A DNA stretch of 64,000 nt from Halopseudomonas xinjiangensis. GTDB lineage: Bacteria > Pseudomonadota > Gammaproteobacteria > Pseudomonadales > Pseudomonadaceae. The translations under genes and the position numbers were made by a program. The DNA lies in the NCBI RefSeq assembly GCF_900104945.1, contig NZ_LT629736.1, positions 2,108,001 to 2,172,000 of the forward strand, read 5' to 3'. Under the pieces are notes generated by a model that ran no database searches, had not been told where the DNA came from, and worked only from the letters and a program-made list of their open reading frames with translations. Position 1 is the stretch's first letter; every line of letters starts with the position of its first letter. Shown here piece after piece: positions 1 through 9,451 of this stretch.

Positions 1-790
1 AGCCATTCACCGTTGGAGCAAGCGCGCCAAGAAAGAATGCGTGACGATCAACTGCCCCTCGCTCACCGGCGAGTTGATGGAAAGCGAGTTGTTCGGTCAT
101 ACGCGCGGGGCTTTCACCGGAGCCAACGAGAGTACGCTGGGGCGGGTGAGCCAGGCCGATGGCGGCACGTTGTTTCTGGATGAGATCGGCGACTTCCCGA
201 TGTCGTTGCAGCCCAAACTCCTGCGCTTCATCCAGGACAAGGAATACGAGCGGATTGGCGACCCCGTCACCCGTCATGCGAATGTCCGGATTCTCGCCGC
301 CACGAACCTCGACCTCGCCGAAATGGTCAAGGCGGGTAAATTCCGCGAAGACCTGTTCTACCGGCTCAACGTGATCACGGTCAACCTGCCGCCTTTGCGC
401 GAGCGGACCGAAGATATTCTCGACCTTGCGGATCGTTTCCTCGCTCACTTCGTCAAGGAGTATGGCCGCCCTGCCCGCGCCTTCTCGGCCGAAGCGCGCG
501 ATGCCATGCTCAAGTATCACTGGCCCGGCAACATCCGAGAATTACGCAACGTCATCGAACGCGCCAGCATTATCTGCCCGCTCGAAAGCGTACAGATAAC
601 TCATCTCGGTTTTGGCGAAGCGGCGCCGAGCAATTCTCCGAAGATCGGCGCAGAAATGAGCCTCCTGGAGCTGGAAAAAGCGCATATCGCTGCAGTCCTG
701 GCCAATAGCGAAACGCTGGACCAGGCCGCACGCACCTTGGGAATTGACGCCTCCACGCTATATCGAAAGCGCAAGCAGCTCGGCTTATGA
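1..790 (+). CDS. algB: AlgB, NtrC-family response regulator (5' end missing)
   Basis: This is the C-terminal part of a sigma-54-dependent activator; the reading frame is open from base 2, so the receiver domain and the first part of the AAA+ domain lie outside the window. Visible are the GAFTGA loop that contacts sigma-54 (ESELFGHTRGAFTGA), the Walker B segment GGTLFLDEIGDF, an arginine-rich sensor region (LPPLRERTEDI) and a C-terminal Fis-type helix-turn-helix (LDQAARTLGIDASTLYRKRK). In Pseudomonas, AlgB pairs with KinB and controls alginate genes and virulence. The stop codon overlaps the kinB start by 4 bp (ATGA), so the two are translationally coupled. The AlgB name rests on sequence resemblance plus the kinB neighbour. 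Confidence 0.9.
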   Translation, partial: AIHRWSKRAKKECVTINCPSLTGELMESELFGHTRGAFTGANESTLGRVSQADGGTLFLDEIGDFPMSLQPKLLRFIQDKEYERIGDPVTRHANVRILAATNLDLAEMVKAGKFREDLFYRLNVITVNLPPLRERTEDILDLADRFLAHFVKEYGRPARAFSAEARDAMLKYHWPGNIRELRNVIERASIICPLESVQITHLGFGEAAPSNSPKIGAEMSLLELEKAHIAAVLANSETLDQAARTLGIDASTLYRKRKQLGL

Positions 791-2559
791 ACCTCAGAAA
801 CCGGCTATTCGTCAGCACCAGTGCCCTGTTGACGGTAGCCCTCCTCGGCCTGCTCCTTGGCATCTTCAGCGTACTTCAGCTGACGAAGACCCAGAGCCAA
901 GTGATGTCGCGCAACATTAACCTGATCGACGCGACCATGGGCATGCGCAAGGAAATCGGTACGCAATTCGTACTCATCATCGGCGAGCGACTCGATCGGG
1001 AGGCACTCAACGCTTCCGATTACCGATTCCGTGGATGGCTGGTGCGCGCCCGCGCAGCGGCAATGACCGAAGAAGACGAGCGCGCGCTCGACGAGATCGA
1101 ACACGCGTATACGGTGTTCAGCGATGTGTTGAGCCGTCCCTATGATGTCCGTCGACAACTGCTGCATACCGATGAGCTCGGCGAAGCGCTGACGACAATG
1201 CGCGATCGCATCAACGACGTGCAGATGCATTATCTGTCCGAGGTCCAGGCGGCAGACGCCGAATCGCGCGAACGCGCCTGGCTCATGGCCGCGCTCCTGG
1301 GCCTGATCGGCATCGCCGTTCTACTGATCGGCTTCATCACCGCCCACAGCATCGCCCAGCGCTTCGGACGACCGATCGAAGCGCTCGCCCGAGCGGCCGA
1401 CCAGATAGGCCGAGGTGACTTCAAAGTGATCCTCCCGCTGTCACCTGTCGCCGAGCTCTCGGCGCTGAGCCGTCGTTTCGGCCTGATGGCCGAAGCATTG
1501 CGCGAATTCAAGAACAGCGATGTCGAGGCGTTGCAAGCTGAGCAGCGGCGCCTGCAGGCGGTACTCGACAGTATCAATGATGGGCTGTTGATCTTCGACC
1601 GGGAAGGCTGCCTCGAGCACTTCAATCCGGTAGCACAACGGCAACTCGGCTGGGATGAGGGCGCTATCGGGCTACGTCCGGGCGAGGTGCTTGCCCGGCC
1701 GGAGCTCGACGAGCAACTAACCCAGGTGCTCGTCCACGGGTCGTTGCAACAGGCTGTGGAGGACCTGGATATCGAGGCGAACGGTGAAAGCCGATTGCTT
1801 ACGTACAGCCTGACACCGGTCAGCAACGATGTAGACCGTATCGTCGGTGCGGTGATGGTGGTTCGCGACGTTACCGAAGACCGCGCCTTCGAGCGTGTCC
1901 GAAGCGAGTTCGTGTTGCGCGCATCGCATGAGCTGCGCACTCCGGTCACTGGCATGCATATGGCGTTCAGCCTGCTGCAGGAACAGCTTGCCTCGCTCGG
2001 CCCGCGACAGCAGGATCTGCTGCGCACGGTTGACGAAGAAATGCGTCGACTGGTCAAGCTGATCAATGACCTCTTGAACTTCTCCCGCTATCAGAACGGC
2101 TTGCAGAAAATCGACGTGACTCCCTGCGATGTGCGCGAACTGCTGATTCATACGCAGCAGCGCTTCATTGCCCAGGCCGAAGAAAAAGGTGTGGCACTGG
2201 AGGTTGAGCTGCATGAGGAGTTGCCGATCGTCTCGCTCGACCGACTGCAGATCGAGCGTGTGCTGGACAACCTGATCGGCAATGCGCTCCGTCATTGCAA
2301 GGAAGCCTGCCACATACGCCTGCAGGCCTGGCGACAGGGCGAACGGGTGATCATCAGCGTGAAGGATAACGGGGAAGGTATCCCGTACAGCCAGCAGGCT
2401 CGCGTATTCGAACCCTTCGTGCAGATAGGGCGCAAGAAAGGTGGGGCCGGGCTGGGGCTGGCGTTATGCAAGGAGATCGTGCAGCTGCACGGGGGCCACA
2501 TCGGCGTGCATTCGCGCCCGGACCAGGGCGCCCAGTTCTATCTGGCGTTGCCGCTTTGA
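787..2559 (+). CDS. kinB: KinB, membrane sensor histidine kinase
   Basis: A 590-residue sensor kinase for AlgB. An N-terminal membrane helix (about residues 9-32) and a second one (about 165-187) bracket a periplasmic sensor region. HAMP and PAS segments follow. The HisKA motif ASHELRTPV carries the phosphorylated His381, and the catalytic ATPase domain shows the N box (NLIGNALRH), the G1 box DNGEGI and the G2 box GGAGLGLALCK. In P. aeruginosa KinB acts on AlgB, both as kinase and as the phosphatase that keeps alginate off. The start overlaps the algB stop. The domain order and length agree with the family, and nothing looks degraded. Confidence 0.92.
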   Translation: MNLRNRLFVSTSALLTVALLGLLLGIFSVLQLTKTQSQVMSRNINLIDATMGMRKEIGTQFVLIIGERLDREALNASDYRFRGWLVRARAAAMTEEDERALDEIEHAYTVFSDVLSRPYDVRRQLLHTDELGEALTTMRDRINDVQMHYLSEVQAADAESRERAWLMAALLGLIGIAVLLIGFITAHSIAQRFGRPIEALARAADQIGRGDFKVILPLSPVAELSALSRRFGLMAEALREFKNSDVEALQAEQRRLQAVLDSINDGLLIFDREGCLEHFNPVAQRQLGWDEGAIGLRPGEVLARPELDEQLTQVLVHGSLQQAVEDLDIEANGESRLLTYSLTPVSNDVDRIVGAVMVVRDVTEDRAFERVRSEFVLRASHELRTPVTGMHMAFSLLQEQLASLGPRQQDLLRTVDEEMRRLVKLINDLLNFSRYQNGLQKIDVTPCDVRELLIHTQQRFIAQAEEKGVALEVELHEELPIVSLDRLQIERVLDNLIGNALRHCKEACHIRLQAWRQGERVIISVKDNGEGIPYSQQARVFEPFVQIGRKKGGAGLGLALCKEIVQLHGGHIGVHSRPDQGAQFYLALPL

Positions 2560-2568
2560 TCCGGCCCG

Positions 2569-3486
2569 CTAGCTGACGAACAGCGACACCATTAGGGGTA
2601 TGTACAGCAAGGCGAATACCGTGCTCAGCAAGGCCGTTCCGGCAACCTGCCGCGGCGAGGTGTCCAGCAGCGTGGCGATAACCACTGTATTGGCTGCGAT
2701 AGGGGTGATCGACACCAGAAACAGTGAACGGTGAATCGCCGGGTCATAAACGCCCAGCCAACGGCTGTCCACCCACCAGAAGGCAAACGCCAGCAGTGGC
2801 CATGCCATGAACTTGCCGATAAAGGCCAGCAGGGTGAAACGCAGATCCCCAGCCAGACCCTGCAAGGACAGGATACTCATCCCGATGATCATCATGCCGA
2901 GGATGCTGTAGGTGCCCCTGAGGTTGTCGAACAGCGGCTGCATGATCGCGGGAATGCCGATCTCGGCAAAATTCAGCGTGACGCCGAGGAAGAAAGCGTA
3001 AAGCGATGGCAGTCTGATGACCTTGAGCAGGCAATCGCGCACGCCGAAGCGGCCCCGCGCTGCGAGATAGAAACCCAACGAGTTCTCGAACAGTGTCGTC
3101 CCGAGCATGCAGACGATATACAGGCCGACGCCTTCTTCTCCAAAGAGCAGTAGCGCGACAGGAATGCCGAAATACCCGGTGTTGCCCGTGCCGACGGTGA
3201 GCGGGATCATGTTCGCTGCTTCGCTCAACCAGCGTCGCGCAATCCACAGGTGCACCAGCGCAACGATGGTACAGAAGCCGTACACCAGCAGCGGGAGCAG
3301 GACGACGCTCGGACTCAGCGGTGCGTTCATCACCCCGGCGAAGATGACCGCCGGCGTCACCATGTACAGCATGATTCCCGCTATATGCTTGCCGCTCGCC
3401 TGAAGATAGCGCCCGGCCAGCCAGCCCAGACCCACAGTGATGTATAGCGGTAGCAGCTTGCTGAGCAGGGCCAGGGCAGCAGCCAT
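2569..3486 (-). CDS. AEC-family permease (auxin efflux carrier type)
   Basis: A roughly 305-residue integral membrane protein with about ten hydrophobic segments, typical of the AEC family, whose members export or import small organic acids such as malonate. The start was placed at MAAALALLSKLLPLYI because the eight codons before it are polar and not family-like. Recognisable features are the central GTGNTGYFGIPV segment and the conserved SITPIAANTVVIA near the end. It is convergent with kinB (9 bp between stops) and divergent from the NhaP2-type antiporter. The substrate cannot be told from sequence. Confidence 0.82.
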   Translation of the reverse strand: MAAALALLSKLLPLYITVGLGWLAGRYLQASGKHIAGIMLYMVTPAVIFAGVMNAPLSPSVVLLPLLVYGFCTIVALVHLWIARRWLSEAANMIPLTVGTGNTGYFGIPVALLLFGEEGVGLYIVCMLGTTLFENSLGFYLAARGRFGVRDCLLKVIRLPSLYAFFLGVTLNFAEIGIPAIMQPLFDNLRGTYSILGMMIIGMSILSLQGLAGDLRFTLLAFIGKFMAWPLLAFAFWWVDSRWLGVYDPAIHRSLFLVSITPIAANTVVIATLLDTSPRQVAGTALLSTVFALLYIPLMVSLFVS

Positions 3487-3608
3487 GTAACGATCGCTCC
3501 GTTTGCGCAATGCCCTGACTATACAGCTTTTTCTGGTGCGCTACGCACGCACGGCAGCGCCCGCGTTATAGTAAACCGCATCGGCAGCTCGACAACGGAC
3601 AACCCTCG

Positions 3609-5354
3609 ATGGATTACATCAATACCTTCTTTCTCATCGGCGCGGTCCTGCTTTGCGCGAGCATTCTGGCCAGCTCGCTGTCGTCGAAGCTGGGCATACC
3701 CTTGCTGTTGATCTTCCTGATCATTGGAATGCTCGCTGGCGAAGACGGCCCCGGGGGCATCGTCTTCCACAACGCCAGCATGGCCTACACCATCGGCAGC
3801 CTGGCCCTTGCCATCATCCTGCTCGACGGGGGCATGCGAACCCGCGTCGAGAACTTTCGCGTCGGCTTGTGGCCGGCAATGTCGCTGGCCAGCCTTGGCG
3901 TGCTGATCAGCGCCGTCCTCACCGGATTGCTCACGGCCTGGTTACTGGATCTGCACTGGATGCAGGGCTTGCTGCTTGGCGCGATCGTGGGTTCGACCGA
4001 CGCGGCGGCAGTCTTTTCCCTGCTGCAGGGCAAGGGGCTGAATCTCAAACAGCGCGTCGGTGCCACCCTGGAGATCGAGTCAGGCTCCAACGATCCCATG
4101 GCCATCTTCCTGACGGTTACCCTGGTCGAGATGCTCGCGGCAGGTCAGTACAGCTTCAGCTGGAGTTTCCTGCTAACGCTGATCCAGCAGTTCGGTATCG
4201 GCGGGATCTGCGGTCTGGGCGGCGGCGTCTTCCTCGCCTGGCTGGTCAATCGCGTCCAGCTCGCGACCGGGCTTTATCCTCTGCTTATTACCAGCGGCGC
4301 CATCCTGGTATTCGCAGCCACCAACACCATCGGCGGCAGCGGCTTTCTCGCGATCTACGTGACCGGCCTGATCCTGGGTAACCGGCGGGTACGCAACCTG
4401 CAGAATATCTTGCACGTTCAGGACGGAATGGCCTGGCTGAGCCAGATCGGCATGTTCCTCATGCTCGGCCTGCTGGTGACGCCGAGCGCCATGTTGCCGC
4501 TTGCCCTGCCCGCGGTTGCCGTCGCGCTCTTCCTGATCTTCGTTGCACGACCGATCGCCGTGATGATCTGCCTGGCGCCTTTCGTGTTTTCCTGGCGGGA
4601 GCGTTTGTTCATTGCCTGGGTAGGACTGCGCGGCGCGGTGCCGATCATCCTGGCGATATTTCCGCTCATGGCCGGTCTCGATCAGGCACAGCTGTTGTTC
4701 AATATCGCCTTCGTCGTGGTGCTGGTGTCACTTCTGTTGCAGGGCTCAAGCCTGCCGCTCATGGCCCGCTGGTGTCGGGTGGAAATTCCACCGCAACCGG
4801 CGCCACTGCAACGCACCAGCCTCGACGTTGCCGTCGATGGCGAATTCGAGTTGATGATCTACCAGCTCGATAACGCCAACTGGTGCGTCGGCAGTTCTTT
4901 GCGCGATTTGAAAATGCCAACCGATACGCGCATCGCCGCGCTGTTCCGGGGCAGCAGCCTGCTGCACCCCACCGGTAGCACGCAACTGGCGCTCAACGAC
5001 GTACTGTGCGTCGTGGGACGCTCTCGCGACCTGCCGGCCCTCTCCAAGCTGTTCAGCCGGGCTCAGGCGCCGCGTTATCTGGAGAATCGCAAGTTCTTCG
5101 GCGATTTCATCCTCGAGGGCGAGGCGCGACTTGGCGAGGTCGGCCGATTCTATGGCTTCGATGTGCCGCCGGAGCTGGCCGAGCTGACGCTCGCCAGCTT
5201 CTTCGGTCGGCAGTTCGGCGGGCACCCGGTGGTGGGCGACAGTGTCGAATGGGAAGGCCACACCTGGGTCGTTGCGGCGATGGATAACGACTGGATTCTC
5301 AAGGTTGGACTCAAGCTCGGCGAAGGCTCGAGCACGCCTCCCTTCGGATTCTGA
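3609..5354 (+). CDS. nhaP2: Potassium/proton antiporter, NhaP2 (CvrA) type
   Basis: A 581-residue CPA1-family cation/proton antiporter. The first ~390 residues form a 12-13 helix membrane domain that contains the conserved [12 protein letters not shown] segment and the [13 protein letters not shown] segment, whose acidic residues are expected to carry the protons. A cytoplasmic tail follows with a TrkA-C-like ligand domain (about 405-485) and a CorC/HlyC-like end. This arrangement is characteristic of NhaP2/CvrA, which expels K+ (and Na+) and protects from osmotic and alkaline stress. It stands alone; its stop lies 12 bp before the -35 element of the copA promoter. Confidence 0.88.
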   Translation: MDYINTFFLIGAVLLCASILASSLSSKLGIPLLLIFLIIGMLAGEDGPGGIVFHNASMAYTIGSLALAIILLDGGMRTRVENFRVGLWPAMSLASLGVLISAVLTGLLTAWLLDLHWMQGLLLGAIVGSTDAAAVFSLLQGKGLNLKQRVGATLEIESGSNDPMAIFLTVTLVEMLAAGQYSFSWSFLLTLIQQFGIGGICGLGGGVFLAWLVNRVQLATGLYPLLITSGAILVFAATNTIGGSGFLAIYVTGLILGNRRVRNLQNILHVQDGMAWLSQIGMFLMLGLLVTPSAMLPLALPAVAVALFLIFVARPIAVMICLAPFVFSWRERLFIAWVGLRGAVPIILAIFPLMAGLDQAQLLFNIAFVVVLVSLLLQGSSLPLMARWCRVEIPPQPAPLQRTSLDVAVDGEFELMIYQLDNANWCVGSSLRDLKMPTDTRIAALFRGSSLLHPTGSTQLALNDVLCVVGRSRDLPALSKLFSRAQAPRYLENRKFFGDFILEGEARLGEVGRFYGFDVPPELAELTLASFFGRQFGGHPVVGDSVEWEGHTWVVAAMDNDWILKVGLKLGEGSSTPPFGF

Positions 5355-5365
5355 AGCAGCCGCAC

Positions 5366-5396
5366 TTGACCTTGACATGGTGTCAAAGCTGACGAT
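5366..5396 (+). promoter_or_regulatory. CueR-type copper promoter/operator of copA-cueR
   Basis: A -35 hexamer TTGACC (5366-5371) is followed by a 19-bp spacer and a -10-like GACGAT (5391-5396). The spacer holds the perfect dyad TTGACA-TGG-TGTCAA (5372-5386). The overlong 19-bp spacer with a centred palindrome is the hallmark of promoters activated by MerR-family metal sensors, which twist the DNA to realign the two hexamers. The copA start codon lies 30 bp downstream, and a CueR homologue is encoded at the end of the same operon. Confidence 0.8.
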
Positions 5397-5426
5397 GCAG
5401 GCATTATTCAGGATGGAAAGGCAATC

Positions 5427-7814
5427 ATGAGCACCGTAACTCTGAATATCGGCGGCATGACCTGCGCCAGCTGTGTGCGCCGTGTGGAAAAGGCGCTCCA
5501 AGCGTCCCCCGGCGTTCGCTCCGCTGAAGTCAATCTGGCATCGGAAACCGCGCGGGTAGAACTCGAACGACCCGCAGACCTGGGCCCTGCTGCCGAAGCG
5601 TTAAGCGAGGCCGGTTACCCGATCGATGTGCACGAACGTCAGGTAGAGCTCCAGGGCATGACGTGTGCCAGCTGCGTACGACGGGCGGAGAAGGCACTGC
5701 TCAGCGTGGAGGGGGTAATCCGCGCCGAGGTGAACCTGGCCAGCGAACAGGCGCGCCTGACCATGCTGCCGAGCACGGATTCACACGCCGTGCTCGAGGC
5801 GCTGGATCGCGCCGGTTATCCCGGTCGCTGGGCGGACGAAAAACCCTCCGCAGGCGAGGACCCCGCCCGCCATCGCCTGAGGCTGGAACGTCGACACCTG
5901 ATAGGTGCCGCCATTCTCAGCGCACCGCTGGCGTTGGGGATGATTCCGGAACTCGTCGGCGTGCATGGCTGGATGGTGCCCCCGCTCGCACAACTGCTGC
6001 TGGCTTCGATCGTACAGTTCTACTTCGGCGCGCGCTTCTATCGTGGCGCCTGGCACGCACTGCGCAACCGTACCGGCAACATGGATTTGCTTGTCGCGAT
6101 AGGGACCTCTGCCGGTTGGACGTTGAGCACCTGGAACCTGATGAACACTGCGCCGGGTCAGATGCCTGCTCTGTATTACGAAGCCTCGGCCGTGATTATC
6201 ACCTTCGTGCTGCTCGGCAAGTATCTGGAAAACCGTGCCAAGGGCCAGACACTCGAAGCAATCCGCGCCCTGACCGCGCTGCGACCGGATACCGCAAGGC
6301 TGCGCGGCCCCGAAGGCGACCGACTTGTGCCGCTGGAGGAGATCAGAACCAATGATGTGCTGGTCGTCCAGCCGGGTGAGCGCATCCCGGTGGACGCGGA
6401 GGTGGTCGATGGTGGCGGGCATGTCGACGAGTCGATGCTGACCGGCGAGAGCCTGCCGGTAAGTCGACAGCCCGGGGACAGAGTGAGCGCCGGGTCGATG
6501 AACCAGGATGGCGTACTGATCATTCGCACCCATGCCGTCGGGCAGGACACCATGCTCTCTCGGATCGTGCGCATGGTCGAAAGTGCGCAGGCTTCCAAGG
6601 CGCCTATTCAGCGACTCGTCGACCAAGTCAGCGCCATCTTCGTACCCGTTGTGCTGGGGATCGCCCTGCTCACCTGGCTTGTCGGCAGCGCTGTGCTCGG
6701 CGCCGAACAGGCGCTGCTCAACGCCATTGCCGTGCTGGTGATCGCCTGCCCCTGTGCGCTGGGCCTGGCAACGCCTACGGCGATCATGGTCGGCACCGGC
6801 ATTGCTGCGCGCCATGGCATACTGATTCGGGACGCTCAGGCGCTCGAGCTGGCGCACCGGGTCGATACCGTCATTTTCGACAAGACAGGAACGTTGACCG
6901 TCGGCAAACCGGAAGTCAGCGCCTTCGACACGCTGCCCGGTGACAACGCCAACCAGGCACTCTCCTGGGCAGTCGCCATTCAGAAGCACGCCGAGCACCC
7001 GCTGGCAGCGGCACTGTTGCGTCATGCCGAATCGCAGCAGATCGATGCAGCACCAGCCGTCGATTTCAGGGTGCTTCCCGGCCGGGGTGCGAGCGGCACC
7101 GTCGGCGACCTCCGCTTGTGGCTCGGGAATCGAACCATGATGCGAGAAAAAGGTGTCGCATTGGAGGAATGGGATGAACTCGCTGCGAAACATGAAGCCC
7201 GCGGCAGAACGCTATCCTGGCTCGCCGTAGACGACGGATCGCACCACGCTGTTGCGATGATGGCCTTCGCCGACGCACTCAAACCTGGCGCCGCCGCAAC
7301 CATCCGCCAGCTTTCTGCCCTGGGCATTGAAACCTGGCTGATCAGTGGCGACAGCCAGGCCGCCGCCGCCGCGGTGGGTGAAGAGCTGGGTATCAGTCAC
7401 GTGGAAGCGCAGGTGCTGCCCGAAGACAAGGCCAGGCACGTCGAGGCTCTGCGCCAGCAGGGGCGGACGGTGGCGATGATTGGCGACGGGATCAATGATG
7501 CACCGGCCCTCGCCGCAGCCGACGTTGGCATGGCCATGGCCACCGGAACGGACGTCGCCATGCATAGCGCGGGCATAACGCTGATGCGCGGCGATCCGAC
7601 ACTGGTTCCGGCTGCGCTGGACATCTCTCGGCACACCTGGCGCAAGATCCGCCAGAATCTGTTCTGGGCGTTCATCTACAACAGTTTCGGCATTCCGCTG
7701 GCAGCAGTCGGCCTGCTGAGTCCGATGATGGCTGGCGCGATGATGGCGGCGAGCAGTGTGAGCGTGGTCGCCAATGCGCTGCTGTTGCGGCGCTGGAAAC
7801 CGGGGGCGCCATGA
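5427..7814 (+). CDS. copA: Copper-exporting P1B-type ATPase CopA
   Basis: A 795-residue heavy-metal P-type ATPase that pumps Cu+ from the cytoplasm. It has two N-terminal metal-binding domains, each with GMTCASC (cysteines 13/16 and 80/83). The membrane part carries the ion site CPC at 441-443. The phosphorylation motif DKTGT has Asp485, the actuator motif TGES is present, and the hinge motif GDGINDAP lies near residue 688. The late HTWRKIRQN segment and the carboxy-terminal membrane segment [16 protein letters not shown] are as in CopA1 proteins. It is the first gene of a two-gene operon with cueR, which it overlaps by 4 bp. A CueR-type promoter sits just upstream, so induction by copper is expected. 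Confidence 0.95.
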   Translation: MSTVTLNIGGMTCASCVRRVEKALQASPGVRSAEVNLASETARVELERPADLGPAAEALSEAGYPIDVHERQVELQGMTCASCVRRAEKALLSVEGVIRAEVNLASEQARLTMLPSTDSHAVLEALDRAGYPGRWADEKPSAGEDPARHRLRLERRHLIGAAILSAPLALGMIPELVGVHGWMVPPLAQLLLASIVQFYFGARFYRGAWHALRNRTGNMDLLVAIGTSAGWTLSTWNLMNTAPGQMPALYYEASAVIITFVLLGKYLENRAKGQTLEAIRALTALRPDTARLRGPEGDRLVPLEEIRTNDVLVVQPGERIPVDAEVVDGGGHVDESMLTGESLPVSRQPGDRVSAGSMNQDGVLIIRTHAVGQDTMLSRIVRMVESAQASKAPIQRLVDQVSAIFVPVVLGIALLTWLVGSAVLGAEQALLNAIAVLVIACPCALGLATPTAIMVGTGIAARHGILIRDAQALELAHRVDTVIFDKTGTLTVGKPEVSAFDTLPGDNANQALSWAVAIQKHAEHPLAAALLRHAESQQIDAAPAVDFRVLPGRGASGTVGDLRLWLGNRTMMREKGVALEEWDELAAKHEARGRTLSWLAVDDGSHHAVAMMAFADALKPGAAATIRQLSALGIETWLISGDSQAAAAAVGEELGISHVEAQVLPEDKARHVEALRQQGRTVAMIGDGINDAPALAAADVGMAMATGTDVAMHSAGITLMRGDPTLVPAALDISRHTWRKIRQNLFWAFIYNSFGIPLAAVGLLSPMMAGAMMAASSVSVVANALLLRRWKPGAP

Positions 7815-8230
7815 ATATAAGCCAGGCCGGCAAGGCCAGTGGGCTGACCGCACGAATGATTCGGCACTATGAGTCGATCGGCCTGTTACCGTCGGCTGAT
7901 CGCAGCCCGGCGGGCTACCGACGTTATGATGAGCGCGATCTGCATACGTTGCGCTTCATCCAGCGTGCTCGCAGCCTGGGTTTCAGCATCGAACAGATTG
8001 GCCAGTTGTTGGCGCTATGGCAGAACCGCGAGCGCAGCAGCGCGCAGGTGAAGACGTTGGCCGAACGGCACTTGCAGGAACTCGACGAAAAAATTGCCGG
8101 GCTCCAGGAGATGCGAAACACGCTAGCTGAGCTGGCAACCTGCTGCCGGGGCGACCACCGCCCCGACTGCCCGATTCTGGATAACCTGGCCGAGCGGGAC
8201 GAGGCGAAGGTCCGCGCCGCTAGCGAATGA
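7811..8230 (+). CDS. cueR: Copper-responsive MerR-family regulator CueR
   Basis: A 139-residue MerR-family sensor. The N-terminal winged helix ([20 protein letters not shown]) is followed by the dimerisation helix and a C-terminal metal loop, [10 protein letters not shown], in which two cysteines are eight residues apart, the spacing used by E. coli CueR to bind Cu+ linearly. The start codon overlaps the copA stop (ATGA). The gene is therefore in the operon it controls, through the 19-bp-spacer promoter ahead of copA. Its 3' end overlaps the oppositely oriented flgL by 11 bp. Confidence 0.92.
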   Translation: MNISQAGKASGLTARMIRHYESIGLLPSADRSPAGYRRYDERDLHTLRFIQRARSLGFSIEQIGQLLALWQNRERSSAQVKTLAERHLQELDEKIAGLQEMRNTLAELATCCRGDHRPDCPILDNLAERDEAKVRAASE

Positions 8231-9440
8231 GATTGAACAGGCTCAGGCCACTTATCTTGACGTAACTTTGTTGCGCCGCCTGTAGAACGACCGATTGCAG
8301 GCTTAGACGACTCAACGCTTCGGCGTAGTCCAGATCCTCTATTCCAGACTTAACGGTGGTGTTGATCAGCTCGGACTCGGCATGCTCATTGCCGGTGGAC
8401 TCGATGATATTCATCCGCGCGCCGATTGATGTCTGCACCCCCAGCACCTTGTTCATCGCGTTATCGATGTTTTCGAGGCTGAGTGCTAGCGCCTCGCTAC
8501 GCAGACGTTTGTCGTCGGTGCTGTCGCCACCGCTCTCCAGGGTTTTGCGTAGCTGGGAGATGGTATCGAGCACGCCACGCGTTTCCTTGTTTGCGATAGT
8601 GAAACTATCGCCTGCCGCGAGTTCACCATCGAGCGTGATCGATACGCCGGATACCGTGGCGCTATACGTCCCGTCTTCGTTGAGGGTTAGCGGGAAGGGC
8701 CCTGGTGCAGCCCCCCCTGGAAGCTCCGCACTCAGCGCTCCGTCAATATCGGCAGTCAGCGAGAAGGTCATGGAACGTTGGGTTGCAAACGCGGTGTCGA
8801 AAGCTGCCTGGTCGGTGATGTCGCCCAGCGATATCCTTGCTTGGCCACTGTCGACTTTCGTCTCGACGCGGCTCGCATGTGGAATATCAACAAACAGGTT
8901 TTTGCCACTGTCATTGATGGCAACGAGCTTGGAACTGGCAATCTGAATTGAGCGCTGCCCCTCGTCGCCATGATACTCATAGCTGCCATCGGGCTGTTTT
9001 TCGAAAGGCGCCTGGCCGCTGTTGTAGCCGCCAAACAGATACTCGCCTCGAGCATTCTTCGAATTCATCAGCCCGAACAATTCCTGCTCGCGCTCGGTCA
9101 GTTCCTGCGCGAGCGCTGTGCGTCCGCCCTGGTCCAACGCACCGTTACCTGCTTCGAGCGTGATCTCACGAACTCGCTGCAGGATGTTATTGACCGAATT
9201 GAGCGTCGCCTCTTCCTGGCTAAGGCTGTTGGTCGCAGCGGTCAGGTTCGACTGATACTGCTCGAGCTTGCTTGCTTGCTGCTCCAGTTGCAGCAGACGT
9301 ACGCTCCCCACCGGATCATCGGCTGGCGTCATGATGCGCTTGCCGGAGCTGATCTGTTCCTGCGTCTGCGTCACGTTGCTGTAGTTGTTCTGAATACCCA
9401 GCACGCCGTTATTGAATGCCTGAATAGTCGAGATTCGCAT
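8220..9440 (-). CDS. flgL: Flagellar hook-filament junction protein FlgL (HAP3)
   Basis: A 406-residue flagellin-like protein that joins hook to filament. The N-terminal D0 region ([17 protein letters not shown], then [16 protein letters not shown]) and the C-terminal D0 helix ([20 protein letters not shown]) are conserved. The middle is variable, as usual. It is the last gene of the leftward flgF-flgL operon, 11 bp after flgK. It ends inside cueR, so no flagellin or glycosylation genes follow it here, unlike P. aeruginosa, where fliC genes lie close by. Confidence 0.95.
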   Translation of the reverse strand: MRISTIQAFNNGVLGIQNNYSNVTQTQEQISSGKRIMTPADDPVGSVRLLQLEQQASKLEQYQSNLTAATNSLSQEEATLNSVNNILQRVREITLEAGNGALDQGGRTALAQELTEREQELFGLMNSKNARGEYLFGGYNSGQAPFEKQPDGSYEYHGDEGQRSIQIASSKLVAINDSGKNLFVDIPHASRVETKVDSGQARISLGDITDQAAFDTAFATQRSMTFSLTADIDGALSAELPGGAAPGPFPLTLNEDGTYSATVSGVSITLDGELAAGDSFTIANKETRGVLDTISQLRKTLESGGDSTDDKRLRSEALALSLENIDNAMNKVLGVQTSIGARMNIIESTGNEHAESELINTTVKSGIEDLDYAEALSRLSLQSVVLQAAQQSYVKISGLSLFNLIR

Positions 9441-9451
9441 GGATGTTTTCC

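Noticed and set aside
5781..7193. A 470-codon open frame antisense to copA
   Set aside because: It is the shadow of a G+C-rich coding strand; no ribosome site, no recognisable fold, and copA is intact on the other strand.
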